DNA of 64,000 nt from Rhodanobacter sp. ANJX3. Lineage in GTDB: Bacteria > Pseudomonadota > Gammaproteobacteria > Xanthomonadales > Rhodanobacteraceae. The stretch is from assembly GCF_014200755.1 (NCBI RefSeq), contig NZ_JACHCM010000002.1, positions 1 through 64,000 of the forward strand, written 5' to 3'. How positions within the stretch are numbered: position 1 is the first letter of the stretch; each line of letters opens with the position of its first letter. Shown here in pieces: positions 37,753 to 50,400 of the stretch. The notes under the pieces are model-generated. The model was not told the origin of the DNA and searched no databases. It saw only the letters and a program-made list of their open reading frames with translations. Made by a program: the position numbers and the translations under genes.

Positions 37753-39101
37753 AACGCCATCACGTTTTTGACAGTATCGGGTGGTGGTTTGCGCTCAATG
37801 TGGCTGCAGCCATACTCGTTACACTGCTTATGATCATGGCCTTTGTGGAGCTCGCCGGGGTCTGGGGGCAACCGCCCGTGGAGAACGCTGAGCTGATTGA
37901 ACAAGCTGCCGGCATTGCTCTCACCTTCGACAACGTTCCCGCCGCTGAACGCGCGCAACTTGCCCGGAAACTCACCTCATACGCCTTTGATGTCCAGTGG
38001 TATCCCCAACGCGACCAAGTTCCTATATCGGCCGAGCACAACGGGAGAGAACACGATTCCCGATGGGGCAAACTCACCCATATGCTGGGCAGGACCAATG
38101 CCGGCGTGCTCGCCTCCAGTCCCGATGACCTGACTGCAGAGGCGGCGACCACGCTGCACAAATACGCACTAGCGATCGAGCTGTCCGACCATAGCTGGAT
38201 CATGTTTGACACGGCCCAACGTAGCTGGGGAATCGACCGTAGTTCAAGAATGGTGCTAACGGTCTTGTTTGTCCTGCTTTCAAGCGGGATCATCGCCAGC
38301 GCCGCCAGCCGACGGCTGGCGCGGCCGGTTCAGCGGTTTGCCGCTGCCGCTGAAACCTTCGGCGCCGGATCGCGTGCTGAGCCGCTGCAACTGGTCGGTC
38401 CACTAGAAATTCGTGAGGCCGCGGCAGCTTTCAACGCCATGCAGGATCGAATCCAGCAGCTGATGGATAGCCGTACGGAAATGCTTACTGCAATCTCGCA
38501 CGATCTACGTGCGCCGCTCACACGCATGCGCTTACGCGGCGAGTTCATCGAAGACAGCGATCAACAGCGAAAGCTGTTTCGCGACGTCGACGAAATGCAG
38601 GCCATGGTCGAAGCCAGTTTGGCGTTTTTTCGACTGGATGGTCAGCAAGAGCCGATGACCCGTTTCGAGCTTGCCGAGCTGATCCATACCGTCGTGGACG
38701 ATTTCCGAGACATGGGCCACTCGGTTGAATCCGCCGATCTGATGCCGCTGGTTTATCTAGGCCGCCCGCTGGCACTCAAGCGTGTACTGACCAATCTTGT
38801 CGACAATGCAGTGAAGTACGGCAGCAGAGCACGGATTGCGCTCAGCGCACAAGATCGCCAAGTCACCATCGTCATCGATGATGATGGACCAGGCGTTCCT
38901 CCCAGTCTCATACCCAAGCTTTTCCTGCCTTTTTTTCGCATCGAGGCCTCGCGCAACCGCGCAACCGGCGGCTTTGGTCTGGGACTGCCTTCGGCCCGCT
39001 CAATTATCCGAAACCACGGGGGCGAGCTCACACTGGAGAATCGCCAACCGCATGGCTTGCGTGCCATCGTTATTTTGCCAATTACCTCAGGCGATAGCTG
39101 A
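37749..39101 (+). CDS. EnvZ-like sensor histidine kinase
   Basis: A 450-aa inner-membrane kinase. Membrane helices lie at about 13-35 and 167-187 and enclose a periplasmic sensor of about 130 residues. Next are a HAMP domain, a HisKA box ISHDLRAPLTRMRL with His251, and HATPase motifs NLVDNAVKYG, DDDGPGVP and GGFGLGLPSA. The DLRAPLTRMRLR segment is EnvZ-type. It overlaps the response-regulator reading frame by ATGA, so the pair evolved as one operon. The partner now carries a stop codon, so signalling output is doubtful. The kinase itself is intact, which argues that the stop is recent. Confidence 0.93.
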   Translation: MKRHHVFDSIGWWFALNVAAAILVTLLMIMAFVELAGVWGQPPVENAELIEQAAGIALTFDNVPAAERAQLARKLTSYAFDVQWYPQRDQVPISAEHNGREHDSRWGKLTHMLGRTNAGVLASSPDDLTAEAATTLHKYALAIELSDHSWIMFDTAQRSWGIDRSSRMVLTVLFVLLSSGIIASAASRRLARPVQRFAAAAETFGAGSRAEPLQLVGPLEIREAAAAFNAMQDRIQQLMDSRTEMLTAISHDLRAPLTRMRLRGEFIEDSDQQRKLFRDVDEMQAMVEASLAFFRLDGQQEPMTRFELAELIHTVVDDFRDMGHSVESADLMPLVYLGRPLALKRVLTNLVDNAVKYGSRARIALSAQDRQVTIVIDDDGPGVPPSLIPKLFLPFFRIEASRNRATGGFGLGLPSARSIIRNHGGELTLENRQPHGLRAIVILPITSGDS

Positions 39102-39318
39102 CAGCAGAACCCGGTATTCGCCAATCTCGGGCACGAGTATCGAGGCTCGTGCTCTAAGCCAAGCCTGACGGCGGGTCAGCACTGGGCTTGTACGCGGACG
39201 ATAGTAATTAAGACAAAAAATTCGATACCCGGACATCCGGTGGGCGGCGCCATATCATGAAGAGCGATAAAGCCGCTTCGACAGTGTTTTATTTTTCGTG
39301 ACCTGCCCGACCTTGGGA

Positions 39319-40263
39319 TCAGCGTTTGTCCGACCGGGATTTCTCAGGAGCGATCCGCAAACCCGGTCGTTTGCGGGCCAATTGGCGCAACAGATCGGCG
39401 AAGGCCTGCAGATCGGCGTGCCACGGCGACGCCTCGCGCCAGTGCAGCGCAATGTCGCGACCCGACGCTTCGCCAGTGAGTTTGGCCAGCACAATATTCG
39501 GCATCGACGCGAGGCGCTCATGCGCCAAGGCGGGCACCAGCGCATAGCCTCCGCGAAGGCTAACCAGCGCGGCAAGGCTTTCCAGGCTGACGTCCTGCAC
39601 GTGGCCGCGCTGGGCGGGTTCGTGGCCGATACCGGCGCCGCTCAAACCATCGGCGTGCCCTTCGGCCATCAGCGTGGCTTCGGCCGGATCGAGCTGGTCG
39701 AGCGACAGGCTGCGCTTGTTTGCCAAGCGATGATCCGCGCGCAGCATGAGCTCCCACGGTTCGAAAAACAGCGGCCGCGTGGCGATGCCGCTGACCGGCG
39801 GCCCGGGTGGTGCCAGCACCGCGTCGAGCTCGCCCTCAAGCAAGCGGCGCAGCAGACCACGCGGCTTGCCCTCGGAAATACCCAAGCGTGCGCCCGGAAA
39901 ATGCTGCGGAAACGGTTCAATCAGATGCGGCAAAAGGTACGGGCCAAGCGACGCCGGCAGGCCGAGCCGGAGTTCGCCGCCGAAGGCTACCGCACCGGCC
40001 CGCGCGACCTGCTGCAGATGCTCGGCCGCGGCCAGTACGGCGTCGATCTGCAGCAGCAGCTGTTGGCCGCCCGCCGTGGGAACTACGCGTCGCCCGCCGC
40101 GTTCGAACAGGGGCGCTCCGAGCGCCTGTTCCACTTTTTGCACCTGATGCGACAGCCCCGACGGGCTGATATGCATTGCTCGCGCAGCACTGTTGAAACT
40201 GCCGTGTTGGTGCACGGCCTTGACCAGCGCAAGGTCACGCAGCGACACGGCCGAGAGAGTCAT
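39319..40263 (-). CDS. LysR regulator, OxyR-like but without cysteines
   Basis: A 314-aa LysR-type regulator: N-terminal winged HTH (about 5-65; [23 protein letters not shown]) and an effector domain resembling OxyR. Where OxyR has the two redox cysteines, this protein reads [15 protein letters not shown], and there is no cysteine anywhere in the chain. It therefore cannot sense peroxide by an OxyR disulphide. It is divergent from acnA, with 261 bp between start codons, and may regulate it. ATG 40263 is used; three codons further upstream another Met occurs. Confidence 0.88.
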   Translation of the reverse strand: MTLSAVSLRDLALVKAVHQHGSFNSAARAMHISPSGLSHQVQKVEQALGAPLFERGGRRVVPTAGGQQLLLQIDAVLAAAEHLQQVARAGAVAFGGELRLGLPASLGPYLLPHLIEPFPQHFPGARLGISEGKPRGLLRRLLEGELDAVLAPPGPPVSGIATRPLFFEPWELMLRADHRLANKRSLSLDQLDPAEATLMAEGHADGLSGAGIGHEPAQRGHVQDVSLESLAALVSLRGGYALVPALAHERLASMPNIVLAKLTGEASGRDIALHWREASPWHADLQAFADLLRQLARKRPGLRIAPEKSRSDKR

Positions 40264-40524
40264 CGAAATCATCGAACGCTGCATGTCATCAAAGGCGTTT
40301 GTGCACGGGAATCGTGGAGTTCATGCTGGGCGGTGAAGTTCATCCACAAGCGTTGGCAGAGTCTACTCGTCGCACCGGTTTTCTGGCACGTCGAACGGTT
40401 TCAGCCGCGAATACGTTCGCGACGATCCGACGTTTGCGCGATAATTGCGTTTTTACCGAGCCGGCGAGCGCGCTTCGCCACGCTTGAAGTCATCCCAGCC
40501 GCAGGATCAGCCAGGAATCTACCC

Positions 40525-43275
<2,751 letters not shown>

Positions 43276-43311
43276 GTCGGCCGTGGTTGAGTTGACCACC
43301 AGCCATGAAAA

Positions 43312-43333
43312 CAGCCCCGGCATGCCGGGGCTG
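43312..43333 (+). terminator. acnA terminator
   Basis: A perfect 22-nt palindrome made of CAGCCCCGGCA and its complement, followed by CTTCTTT, 36 bp past the stop. Confidence 0.75.
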
Positions 43334-43369
43334 CTTCTTTGCCATGGTCGTTGCCATAGCGTAGACAAG

Positions 43370-43579
43370 CTACGGCATCGGCTGCTTCCAGTTCGCCGGG
43401 CAGCATCGCCACTGGCCGCCGTCGTTGCGCCACGCCGACTCGATTCGATAGACGCCCAGCGGGTCGGCAATCGCCTGATGAACCTGCTGCTCATCCGGCA
43501 CATGTCGACAGCCCGCGAACGCGAGCATCGAGATGGCGAAAAACCGGTCAAAAGCGTACGTTCGAGGCCGTCGGATCAT
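43370..43579 (-). CDS. possible small lipoprotein
   Basis: A 69-aa frame with a hydrophobic N-terminal segment and a lipobox-like FAGC at about residues 21-24, then a polar region ending with a Trp/Cys-rich stretch (GGQWRCCPANW). It lacks a strong ribosome-binding site and the lipobox -3 residue is Phe, which is unusual. It may be a decayed or genuine short envelope protein; low confidence. The rest of 43334-43751 holds nothing else recognisable. Confidence 0.3.
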   Translation of the reverse strand: MIRRPRTYAFDRFFAISMLAFAGCRHVPDEQQVHQAIADPLGVYRIESAWRNDGGQWRCCPANWKQPMP

Positions 43580-43751
43580 CTGAAAATCTCGCTGCAGCGC
43601 GGCTTGCCGCTCTGCGGGGGCTATGCTCCAATGCGGCAGCGTATGGAAGTCTGCAACCCATTACCGTCGATCCATCGGCAGAGCTAGCGTCGCTATCGAT
43701 GCCGAACATCATCGATCCAGTTGTCACCGATCAAGCATTGAGAAACCAAGC

Positions 43752-45434
43752 ATGAGCAATGAACGTCCATGGCTGGATCACTACCCCGCCGGCGTGCCAG
43801 AGCAGATCCATATCGACGATTACGCCTCGATAGCGTCGGTGATCGACGAGGCTTTCGCCAAGTTTGCCGATCGTCCTGCCTTCACCAATTTCGGCAAGAC
43901 GCTCAGCTATCGCGAAATCGACGAGGCGAGCCGGCAGTTTTCCGGTTATCTGACCGGTGTGCTCAAGCTCGGTAAAGGCGATCGCATCGCCATCATGCTG
44001 CCCAACGTGTTGCAGTATCCGATTGCGCTTTTCGGCGCGCTGCGCGCCGGTCTGGTGGTGGTCAACACCAACCCGATGTACACCGCGCGCGAGCTGAAAC
44101 ATCAGCTGGAAGATTCCGGCGCCAAGGCCATTGTGGTGCTGGACAACTTTGCCGCGACGCTGCAGGAAGTGGTCGCGCAGACTCACGTGCAGCACGTCGT
44201 CACCACCGGGCTGGGCGATCTGCTCGGCGTCAAGGGTGTGTTGATCAACTTTGCGCTCAAGCACATCAAGAAGATGGTTCCGGCGTTCCATATTCCGCAC
44301 GCCGTGCGTTTCCACGATGCGCTGACGCAGGGCAAGGCGTATCCGCTGAAGCCGGTACAGCTCAATCACGACGATATCGCTTTTTTGCAGTACACCGGCG
44401 GCACCACCGGTGTCGCCAAGGGCGCCATGCTGACCCATGGCAACATGGTGGCTAACATGCTGCAGGCGGGCGCGTGGTTTGCCGCGAAGATCAAGCCGGG
44501 CGAAGAGATCATCATCACCGCGCTGCCGCTTTATCACATCTTTGCGCTGACCTGTAATTGCTTCATCTTTCTGCGATTCGGCGGTCAGAGCATTCTGATC
44601 ACCAACCCGCGCGACATGCCGGCCTTCGTCAAAACACTCGGCAGTATCAAGTTCACCTCGATCACCGGCGTGAACACCTTGTTCAACGGCCTGCTCAACA
44701 CGCCAGGCTTCGACCAGATCGATTTCTCGCATCTGCGCATGAGCTTCGGTGGCGGTATGGCCGTGCAGCGCACGGTGGCCGAAAAGTGGGAAAAGATTAC
44801 GGGCTGCGCCCTGATCGAGGGCTACGGCATGACCGAAAGCGCGCCCGTCGCCACCATCAATCCGCTGGTCGAAGGCGCGCGTTTCAGCGGCTCGATCGGC
44901 CTGCCGATTCCCTCGACCGAAATCGGCATACAGGACGACGACGGCAAGCCGCTGGCCATGGGCGAGGTCGGCGAAATCTGCATCCGCGGGCCGCAGGTCA
45001 TGAAAGGCTATTGGCAGAACCCTGGCGAGACCAGCAAGGTCCTCAGCAACGACGGCTGGCTGCGCACGGGTGACCTGGGCCGCATCGACGAAAAAGGCCT
45101 GGTCTACATCGTGGATCGCAAGAAGGACATGATCCTGGTATCCGGCTTCAACGTGTATCCGAACGAGATCGAGGATACGGTGATGCAGAACCCCGGCGTC
45201 GCCGAAGTGGCCGCCGTCGGCGTGCCCGACGAGCACTCTGGCGAAGTCGTGAAGCTGTTCGTGGTTCGCAAGGATCCCACTCTCACGATCGAGGCGCTGA
45301 AGGAGTTCTGCCGCGAAAATCTCACCGGTTACAAGCGGCCCAAGCTGATCGAATTCCGCGACGAGCTGCCGAAAAGCAACGTCGGCAAGATTCTCCGCCG
45401 CGAGTTGCGCGACGAGAAAAAAACCGCGGCCTGA
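43752..45434 (+). CDS. fadD: long-chain fatty acid-CoA ligase
   Basis: A 560-aa AMP-forming ligase that activates fatty acids as acyl-CoA for beta-oxidation. P-loop [13 protein letters not shown] is at 214-226, with [18 protein letters not shown] and the C-terminal lysine motif [14 protein letters not shown]. Length matches E. coli FadD (561). I use ATG 43752 (MSNERPW). It is membrane-associated at the inner face. It converges with the PilZ gene over a shared terminator. Confidence 0.95.
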   Translation: MSNERPWLDHYPAGVPEQIHIDDYASIASVIDEAFAKFADRPAFTNFGKTLSYREIDEASRQFSGYLTGVLKLGKGDRIAIMLPNVLQYPIALFGALRAGLVVVNTNPMYTARELKHQLEDSGAKAIVVLDNFAATLQEVVAQTHVQHVVTTGLGDLLGVKGVLINFALKHIKKMVPAFHIPHAVRFHDALTQGKAYPLKPVQLNHDDIAFLQYTGGTTGVAKGAMLTHGNMVANMLQAGAWFAAKIKPGEEIIITALPLYHIFALTCNCFIFLRFGGQSILITNPRDMPAFVKTLGSIKFTSITGVNTLFNGLLNTPGFDQIDFSHLRMSFGGGMAVQRTVAEKWEKITGCALIEGYGMTESAPVATINPLVEGARFSGSIGLPIPSTEIGIQDDDGKPLAMGEVGEICIRGPQVMKGYWQNPGETSKVLSNDGWLRTGDLGRIDEKGLVYIVDRKKDMILVSGFNVYPNEIEDTVMQNPGVAEVAAVGVPDEHSGEVVKLFVVRKDPTLTIEALKEFCRENLTGYKRPKLIEFRDELPKSNVGKILRRELRDEKKTAA

Positions 45435-45453
45435 GATCAACCGCGACAGATCC

Positions 45454-45486
45454 GAAAGCGCCTTGTCTGCAAAACAAGGCGCTTTC
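45454..45486. terminator. bidirectional terminator, fadD / PilZ gene
   Basis: Perfect 13-bp arms GAAAGCGCCTTGT / ACAAGGCGCTTTC with a 7-nt loop, followed by TTTT on the + strand. Confidence 0.85.
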
Positions 45487-45488
45487 TT

Positions 45489-45851
45489 TTATCTGTCCTT
45501 CCAGTATTCGAGGATGTCGGCATAGCCACCGAGCAAGTTCCAAAGCGGCACCTGCTTGTCTTCGGGAATGTGACTATAGGAAAACCCGATATGGTGATCG
45601 GAGATGCGCGCCACCGATGCTTCAAGATGAATATGCAGGTTGTGACCGAAGATCATGTCCAGTACCCAGCTCTGCCCGAGCTCTCCTGTCCAGCCGAGTG
45701 GTCGGCGCAACAAGGCGCCCGTGGCCGAAATATCCACCAGTTCGGTCGGATGCGACTCATCGTGGCGGCTCATCAGCACCGTGGTCTCAATTTGCATACG
45801 CGCAGGACGCAGTTGCTCCGACTGCTTCCCGTCTTTACCATCGATCGTCAT
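45489..45851 (-). CDS. PilZ domain protein with altered R-motif
   Basis: A 120-aa single-domain PilZ protein, a potential c-di-GMP receptor. The second signature D40-x-S42-x-x-G45 (VDISATGALL) is intact. The first signature, usually RxxxR, reads R15-P-A-R18, one residue short. Binding may therefore be weakened or lost. The protein is soluble and stands alone; possible roles are motility or exopolysaccharide control, which cannot be assigned. Confidence 0.85.
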   Translation of the reverse strand: MTIDGKDGKQSEQLRPARMQIETTVLMSRHDESHPTELVDISATGALLRRPLGWTGELGQSWVLDMIFGHNLHIHLEASVARISDHHIGFSYSHIPEDKQVPLWNLLGGYADILEYWKDR

Positions 45852-46781
45852 CGTTCACCGTCCTTTTAGCGCTCGCGTATACCTGACTCGGCTACGCTCA
45901 ACCTTTACTTCCAGAAAGCGGCATACGCTTATTCAAGCGCATTCACTCCCGATCTTCGCATCTGTCGCCGCCACCAAAGTGAGACGCTGCCACCCGGAGT
46001 CACCGCAACCGAGACAGCCGTTTGCGGTAGCCGCCCAAGGCAATGCAATCGGCGTGCCATTCCTTAAAACCCTGTGTTTAAGCATGTCGATTCGACGGCC
46101 AAGGCCTTGCGATCTCTCGTGACTGCCGCAGGCATGCCGTTATGCAGCCTCATTTTTTTGCCCGCCTCGTTTACGGCACGAGTCCCTCAAGCAGACAAGT
46201 GGCAACTAACGCGATCAGACGTTTTAGGTCACTTCCGGTCCATTCGCCGGCTTTCGATGGAATGCCGGTGTGGCCTGGCCAAAACCAGCACTGACGGGTT
46301 CGGTGGCGCTGGTGCCATCGATCATCCACGCTGAACGCCAACCATGCATTGCTGGACTTGTCGTGGAGCAGCGGCTACTCTTCGTTTTGCGCGTGGTTCC
46401 ATGGATATGGCCCATCGATAACATTCGATGGCCGATGGCAACCGCCGATGCTCTTGAATCGATCGATTGAACGGCCTGCGGTGTCGATGTTGCCACCCTC
46501 GCTCGCGCGCCTGCTGCGGCTTACGCCCGGATCTGGCGCACAACGATCGCCCACGGCCCGCCTGACCGAATCACGATTGCGTGTATTCATCTTGCCTGTC
46601 GTGACGATGACGCGTAACGCGTAAGTGGTTGACTGCTTTTTTGAAACACTGCAATCGGGGACGCACCTCTATCGTCTCGTATCGAGCACGGATACTTCCC
46701 CGGATTTTTAGCCATCCCGGAATGATTCCGCCCTGATGAACGTACTGCCAGCCGCTGTAGGCGGCCCAACGACATGTATTG
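45852..46781. other. 930-bp region without a convincing gene
   Basis: All short frames here (up to about 90 aa, on both strands and overlapping each other) lack domains, ribosome-binding sites and consistent codon usage. Nothing resembling a tRNA, transposase or hairpin cluster was recognised. It may be decayed sequence and must contain the scpA promoter. Confidence 0.5.
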
Positions 46782-47729
46782 ATGACCACTGAGCAAGTCG
46801 AGCCCCAGAGCCCGGTAGCCGGACCCACGGACGCTTTTGCGTCGATACCGCAGCAGCAGGAGATGCCGCTGGCCATCGTTCGTGGCCAGCCGATGCTGCA
46901 GATGCCGCAAGACCTGTACATCCCGCCCGACGCTCTGGAAGTGATCCTGGAAGCTTTCGAAGGGCCGCTCGACCTTTTGCTGTATCTGATACGCCGCCAG
47001 AACCTGGACATTCTCGACATTCCGGTCGCCGAGATCACCCGCCAATACATGGCCTATATCGAGCTGATGCGCGATGTGATGCGACTGGAGCTGGCAGCCG
47101 AATATCTGTTGATGGCCGCGATACTGGCCGAGATCAAATCGCGACTGCTCCTGCCAAGGCCGCCGGCCGAGGAAGGACTGGAGCTGGACCCACGGGCGGA
47201 GCTGGTTCGTCGCCTGCAGGAATACGAGCGCTTCAAGCGGGCCGCCGAGGATATCGAAGCCCTGCCCCGGCTGGAACGCGACACCTCGGTGGCGCATGCC
47301 GAAGTCGGCGAGCGCAACGTGATCAAGCTGCCGCCGCCGCTCGAATTGACCGAGCTGCTGCTGGCGCTGAAGGACGTGATGCACCGTGCCGAGCTGTTCG
47401 GCCATCACGCGATCAAGCGGGAAGCGCTCAGCGTGCGCCAGCGCATGGGCGAGTTGTTGAGCCGGCTCGACGACGGCAGCTTTCATCGCTTCGAGAGCCT
47501 GTTCGACATCAGCGAAGGCCGACTGGGCATCGTGGTGACCTTCCTTGCCATGCTGGAACTGGCCAAGGAACTATTGGTCGACATCGTGCAGGAGGAGCCG
47601 CTCAAGCCGATCTACGTCAAGGCCAAGGCGAGCCACTTCGAGGGAAATGTCTCGTTGGAGACAGACGACGATGCGCGGCGGGATTCGGCCTCGGTTGAGC
47701 CGTCGGTCTTCGAATCGGGCTCCGAATAA
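46782..47729 (+). CDS. scpA: segregation and condensation protein A
   Basis: A 315-aa kleisin of the SMC-ScpAB complex that organises the chromosome. The N-terminal SMC-binding region begins FEGPLDLLLYLIRRQNLDILDIPVAEITRQY (quoted here only as the diagnostic pattern start FEGPLDLLLYLI), and the C-terminal winged helix ends in an acidic tail. About 45 extra residues precede the kleisin core. ATG 46782 is preferred over the TTG just before it. scpB follows after a 97-bp gap. Confidence 0.94.
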   Translation: MTTEQVEPQSPVAGPTDAFASIPQQQEMPLAIVRGQPMLQMPQDLYIPPDALEVILEAFEGPLDLLLYLIRRQNLDILDIPVAEITRQYMAYIELMRDVMRLELAAEYLLMAAILAEIKSRLLLPRPPAEEGLELDPRAELVRRLQEYERFKRAAEDIEALPRLERDTSVAHAEVGERNVIKLPPPLELTELLLALKDVMHRAELFGHHAIKREALSVRQRMGELLSRLDDGSFHRFESLFDISEGRLGIVVTFLAMLELAKELLVDIVQEEPLKPIYVKAKASHFEGNVSLETDDDARRDSASVEPSVFESGSE

Positions 47730-47826
47730 ACCGTTCCCGACCCGCCCGACTACGAATATTCATGATCCAAACGACACGGTCATTGACCAGGCAACAACCA
47801 TTGAATCGGCATCCGACCTAAGGCAC

Positions 47827-48696
47827 ATGCAGATCGAGCAACTCAAACCCATTATCGAGGCCGCCCTGCTGGCCTCCAGTCAGCCGATGACGGTTCATCA
47901 GCTCGGTGACCTGTTCAACGAAGCCGACGACGTCAGTCCCGAGCTTATTGCCCGTGCGCTCGAAGCGCTGGCCGGTGACTGCGAAGGCCGCGGCGTCGAA
48001 CTGAAGGAAGTGGCGTCAGGCTTTCGCTATCAGGTGCGCCAGGATGTACACGCCTGGATCTCGCGGATGTGGACCGAAAAGCCCAGCCGCTACTCGCGCG
48101 CGCTGTTGGAAACGCTGGCTCTGATCGCGTATCGACAGCCGATCACGCGTCCTGAAATCGAGCAGATCCGTGGCGTGGTGGTGTCGTCCAACATCATCAA
48201 GACCATGGAAGAGCGCGAGTGGATCCGCGTCGTCGGTTACCGCGACGTGCCCGGCAAACCGGCGCTGTTCGGCACCACTCGCGCCTTTCTCGACTACTTC
48301 AATCTGAAATCGCTGGACCAGCTGCCGCCGCTGTCGGAAATCCGCGACATGGAAGATCCGCAGCTGCGCTTCGAGCAGGAGCCGCTACCCGTGCGCATTG
48401 CCCGCGATCTGCCGATCGATCCCGACGGCGACGACCAGGCCGAATCCGCAGCGGCATCCGAATCCGACAATACAGAAAGCGACGAGGTCGCCGAGCCGGC
48501 CGCCGATACAGCCGATCACCACGAAACAAATCAACCCGACGCCGATCCGTCGGATGCTTCTACCGAATCAAACGAACACCGCTCCGAAACGAGCGCGCTC
48601 GACAAGAGCAACCCTTCCACTGCCGATGAGGCAGCGACCCCTGCGGACGTCGAATCCGACGACGCCGACCAAGATACCGAGGAGTACCGCGCATGA
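47827..48696 (+). CDS. scpB: segregation and condensation protein B with acidic tail
   Basis: A 289-aa partner of ScpA. Two winged-helix domains occupy about residues 1-185 (KPSRYSRALLETLALIAYRQP, given only by its start KPSRYSRALLETLA). From about 190 the chain is an acidic, Ser/Thr/Asp/Glu-rich disordered tail of about 100 residues. I use ATG 47827 (MQIEQLK); the frame runs 94 codons upstream through the end of scpA. The stop overlaps the rluB start by ATGA, so translation is coupled. Confidence 0.93.
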   Translation: MQIEQLKPIIEAALLASSQPMTVHQLGDLFNEADDVSPELIARALEALAGDCEGRGVELKEVASGFRYQVRQDVHAWISRMWTEKPSRYSRALLETLALIAYRQPITRPEIEQIRGVVVSSNIIKTMEEREWIRVVGYRDVPGKPALFGTTRAFLDYFNLKSLDQLPPLSEIRDMEDPQLRFEQEPLPVRIARDLPIDPDGDDQAESAAASESDNTESDEVAEPAADTADHHETNQPDADPSDASTESNEHRSETSALDKSNPSTADEAATPADVESDDADQDTEEYRA

Positions 48697-50303
48697 CTGC
48701 GCCGCAAAAAACCGTGTTATCCCTGAAGCGCGAGCCGCGCAACGAAGCTGAAGCCGCGCTGGAAGAGCGCCTGCATAAAGTGTTGGCCAACGCCGGCCTT
48801 GGCTCGCGTCGCATGCTCGAATTGCGCATCCAGTCCGGCGAAGTCGAGTTGAACGGCAAGCCGGCCGAGATTGGCACCAGCGTGCACGCCGGCGACCGCG
48901 TCGTCATCGACGGCAAGCAGTTCGTCGTTGCCACCGACAATCGCGACGAGACCGAAGTACTGGTCTATCACAAGCCCGAAGGCGTGCTCACCACGCGCGA
49001 CGATCCCGAAGGTCGTCCGACGGTATTCGAACAGCTGCCGCGTCTGAAGGGCGCGCGCTGGGTCGCCGTCGGTCGCCTCGATATCAATACCACCGGCCTG
49101 CTGCTGCTCACCACCGACGGCGAATTGGCTAATGCGCTGATGCACCCCAAGAGTGGCCTGGAGCGCGAGTATCTTTGCCGCGTCCACGGCGAAGTGCCGG
49201 ACGAGATCATCGAAAAACTCAAAGCCGGCGTGGAGCTGGACGACGGCCCCGCGCGTTTCGACGATATCGCCGTGATCAGCCGCGGCGGCAGCCACAGCTG
49301 GTTCCGCGTGGTCATCCGCGAAGGCCGCAATCGCGAAGTGCGCCGGTTGTGGGATTCGCAGGGTTTCCTGGTCAGCCGCCTCAAGCGCATCCGCTACGGC
49401 AGCATCGAATTGCCGCGCGGCCTGCGCCGCGGCGACTGCGAAAACCTCGACGAGGCGGCAGTAAAGCAGCTGCGCCAGACCACCGGCACGAGCATGCCGC
49501 AGCCGGTGCTGACGCTCAGCCCCGTGCTGCACCAACGCCGCGCCAACCGTAGCGTGACGGAATATCGTCCCGAGCGCGGCAGCAGCAGCGCGTGGACCGC
49601 CAGCCAGGACGAGGGTCGCGAACTGCGCGCCTACGACCGGATCCGCGAGGAGCCGACGCGCGGGCGCAAGCCGCCCAATCGCAGCGGCAAGGAAGTCAAC
49701 GGCAACGTCGTCCGTCCGGAACGTGGCGCTGGCGGCGCGCGCGGCGGCAAGGGCCGCCGCGTGGCGCCAGGCCAGGAGCTGCCGTCGGTGCGCACCTGGT
49801 TTGCCGGCGAAAGTCGTGACGGTGCCGGCGGTCGGCCCGGCGGTCAGGGTCCGCGAGGCAATGGCCCCGGCGGTGCAGCAGCGGGAAATCGTCGTCCCGC
49901 CGGCGGCAAGCCTTTCGGCGCTCGCTCAAGCGGCGGCAGTGGCGACAATCGCGGCAACAGCAGCAGCCCGTACAGTGGATTCGGCGGCGAGCCGCGCGGC
50001 AACAGCGGCAACCGCAGTTTCGCCGGCCGTCCTGCCCAAGGCGCTCGTCCGCTAGGCCAGGGCAATGGCAACCAGGCCAATGGCAATCAGGCGTATGGAC
50101 GTCCGAACAGCCAAGGTGGCGCTGCGCGTCCGCAGGGATCGGGCCGTCCACAAGGTCAGGGCGGCAACCGTCCGCAGGGTGCTGGACGACCGCCAGGCCA
50201 GGGTGGCAATCGCCCGCAAGGCACTGGCCGGCCGCAGGGCCAAGGCGGTCCGAGCGGAGGGCGCCCACCCGGTCGCGGTGGCAACCGCGGCGGCAATCGC
50301 TGA
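48693..50303 (+). CDS. rluB: 23S rRNA pseudouridine synthase RluB with long RG/GQ-rich tail
   Basis: A 536-aa protein. The S4 domain (about 25-75) and synthase domain with catalytic Asp130 in GRLDINTTGLLLL cover residues 1-270 and modify U2605 in E. coli 23S rRNA. The remaining 250 or so residues are low complexity, rich in Gly, Arg, Gln, Pro and Asn with repeated RPQGQGGN-type units, encoded by imperfect DNA repeats at about 50140-50270. Such tails bind RNA non-specifically. It overlaps scpB by 4 nt. A perfect terminator follows. Confidence 0.93.
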   Translation: MTAPQKTVLSLKREPRNEAEAALEERLHKVLANAGLGSRRMLELRIQSGEVELNGKPAEIGTSVHAGDRVVIDGKQFVVATDNRDETEVLVYHKPEGVLTTRDDPEGRPTVFEQLPRLKGARWVAVGRLDINTTGLLLLTTDGELANALMHPKSGLEREYLCRVHGEVPDEIIEKLKAGVELDDGPARFDDIAVISRGGSHSWFRVVIREGRNREVRRLWDSQGFLVSRLKRIRYGSIELPRGLRRGDCENLDEAAVKQLRQTTGTSMPQPVLTLSPVLHQRRANRSVTEYRPERGSSSAWTASQDEGRELRAYDRIREEPTRGRKPPNRSGKEVNGNVVRPERGAGGARGGKGRRVAPGQELPSVRTWFAGESRDGAGGRPGGQGPRGNGPGGAAAGNRRPAGGKPFGARSSGGSGDNRGNSSSPYSGFGGEPRGNSGNRSFAGRPAQGARPLGQGNGNQANGNQAYGRPNSQGGAARPQGSGRPQGQGGNRPQGAGRPPGQGGNRPQGTGRPQGQGGPSGGRPPGRGGNRGGNR

Positions 50304-50326
50304 TTAAATTGCATGGTCCAAAATGC

Positions 50327-50362
50327 AAAAACAAAGGCTGCCCGATGGCAGCCTTTGTTTTT
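50327..50362. terminator. bidirectional terminator, rluB / omega-amidase
   Basis: Perfect 16-bp arms AAAAACAAAGGCTGCC and GGCAGCCTTTGTTTTT around a CGAT loop. Confidence 0.9.
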
Positions 50363-50400
50363 AAGCATTCCCTATCGAGTGCATGCGGTCGGGTTGGCGC

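Noticed and set aside
39298-40524. 409-codon upstream extension of the aconitase frame
   Set aside because: Antisense to the LysR gene and not similar to aconitase; the family start is at 40525.
46074-46600. Several overlapping 65-90 aa frames on both strands
   Set aside because: Mutually overlapping, without domains or ribosome-binding sites; no evidence of coding.
50140-50270. Short tandem-like repeats resembling a repeat array
   Set aside because: They encode the GRPQGQGG-type tail of RluB in frame; there are no unique spacers, so this is not a CRISPR array.
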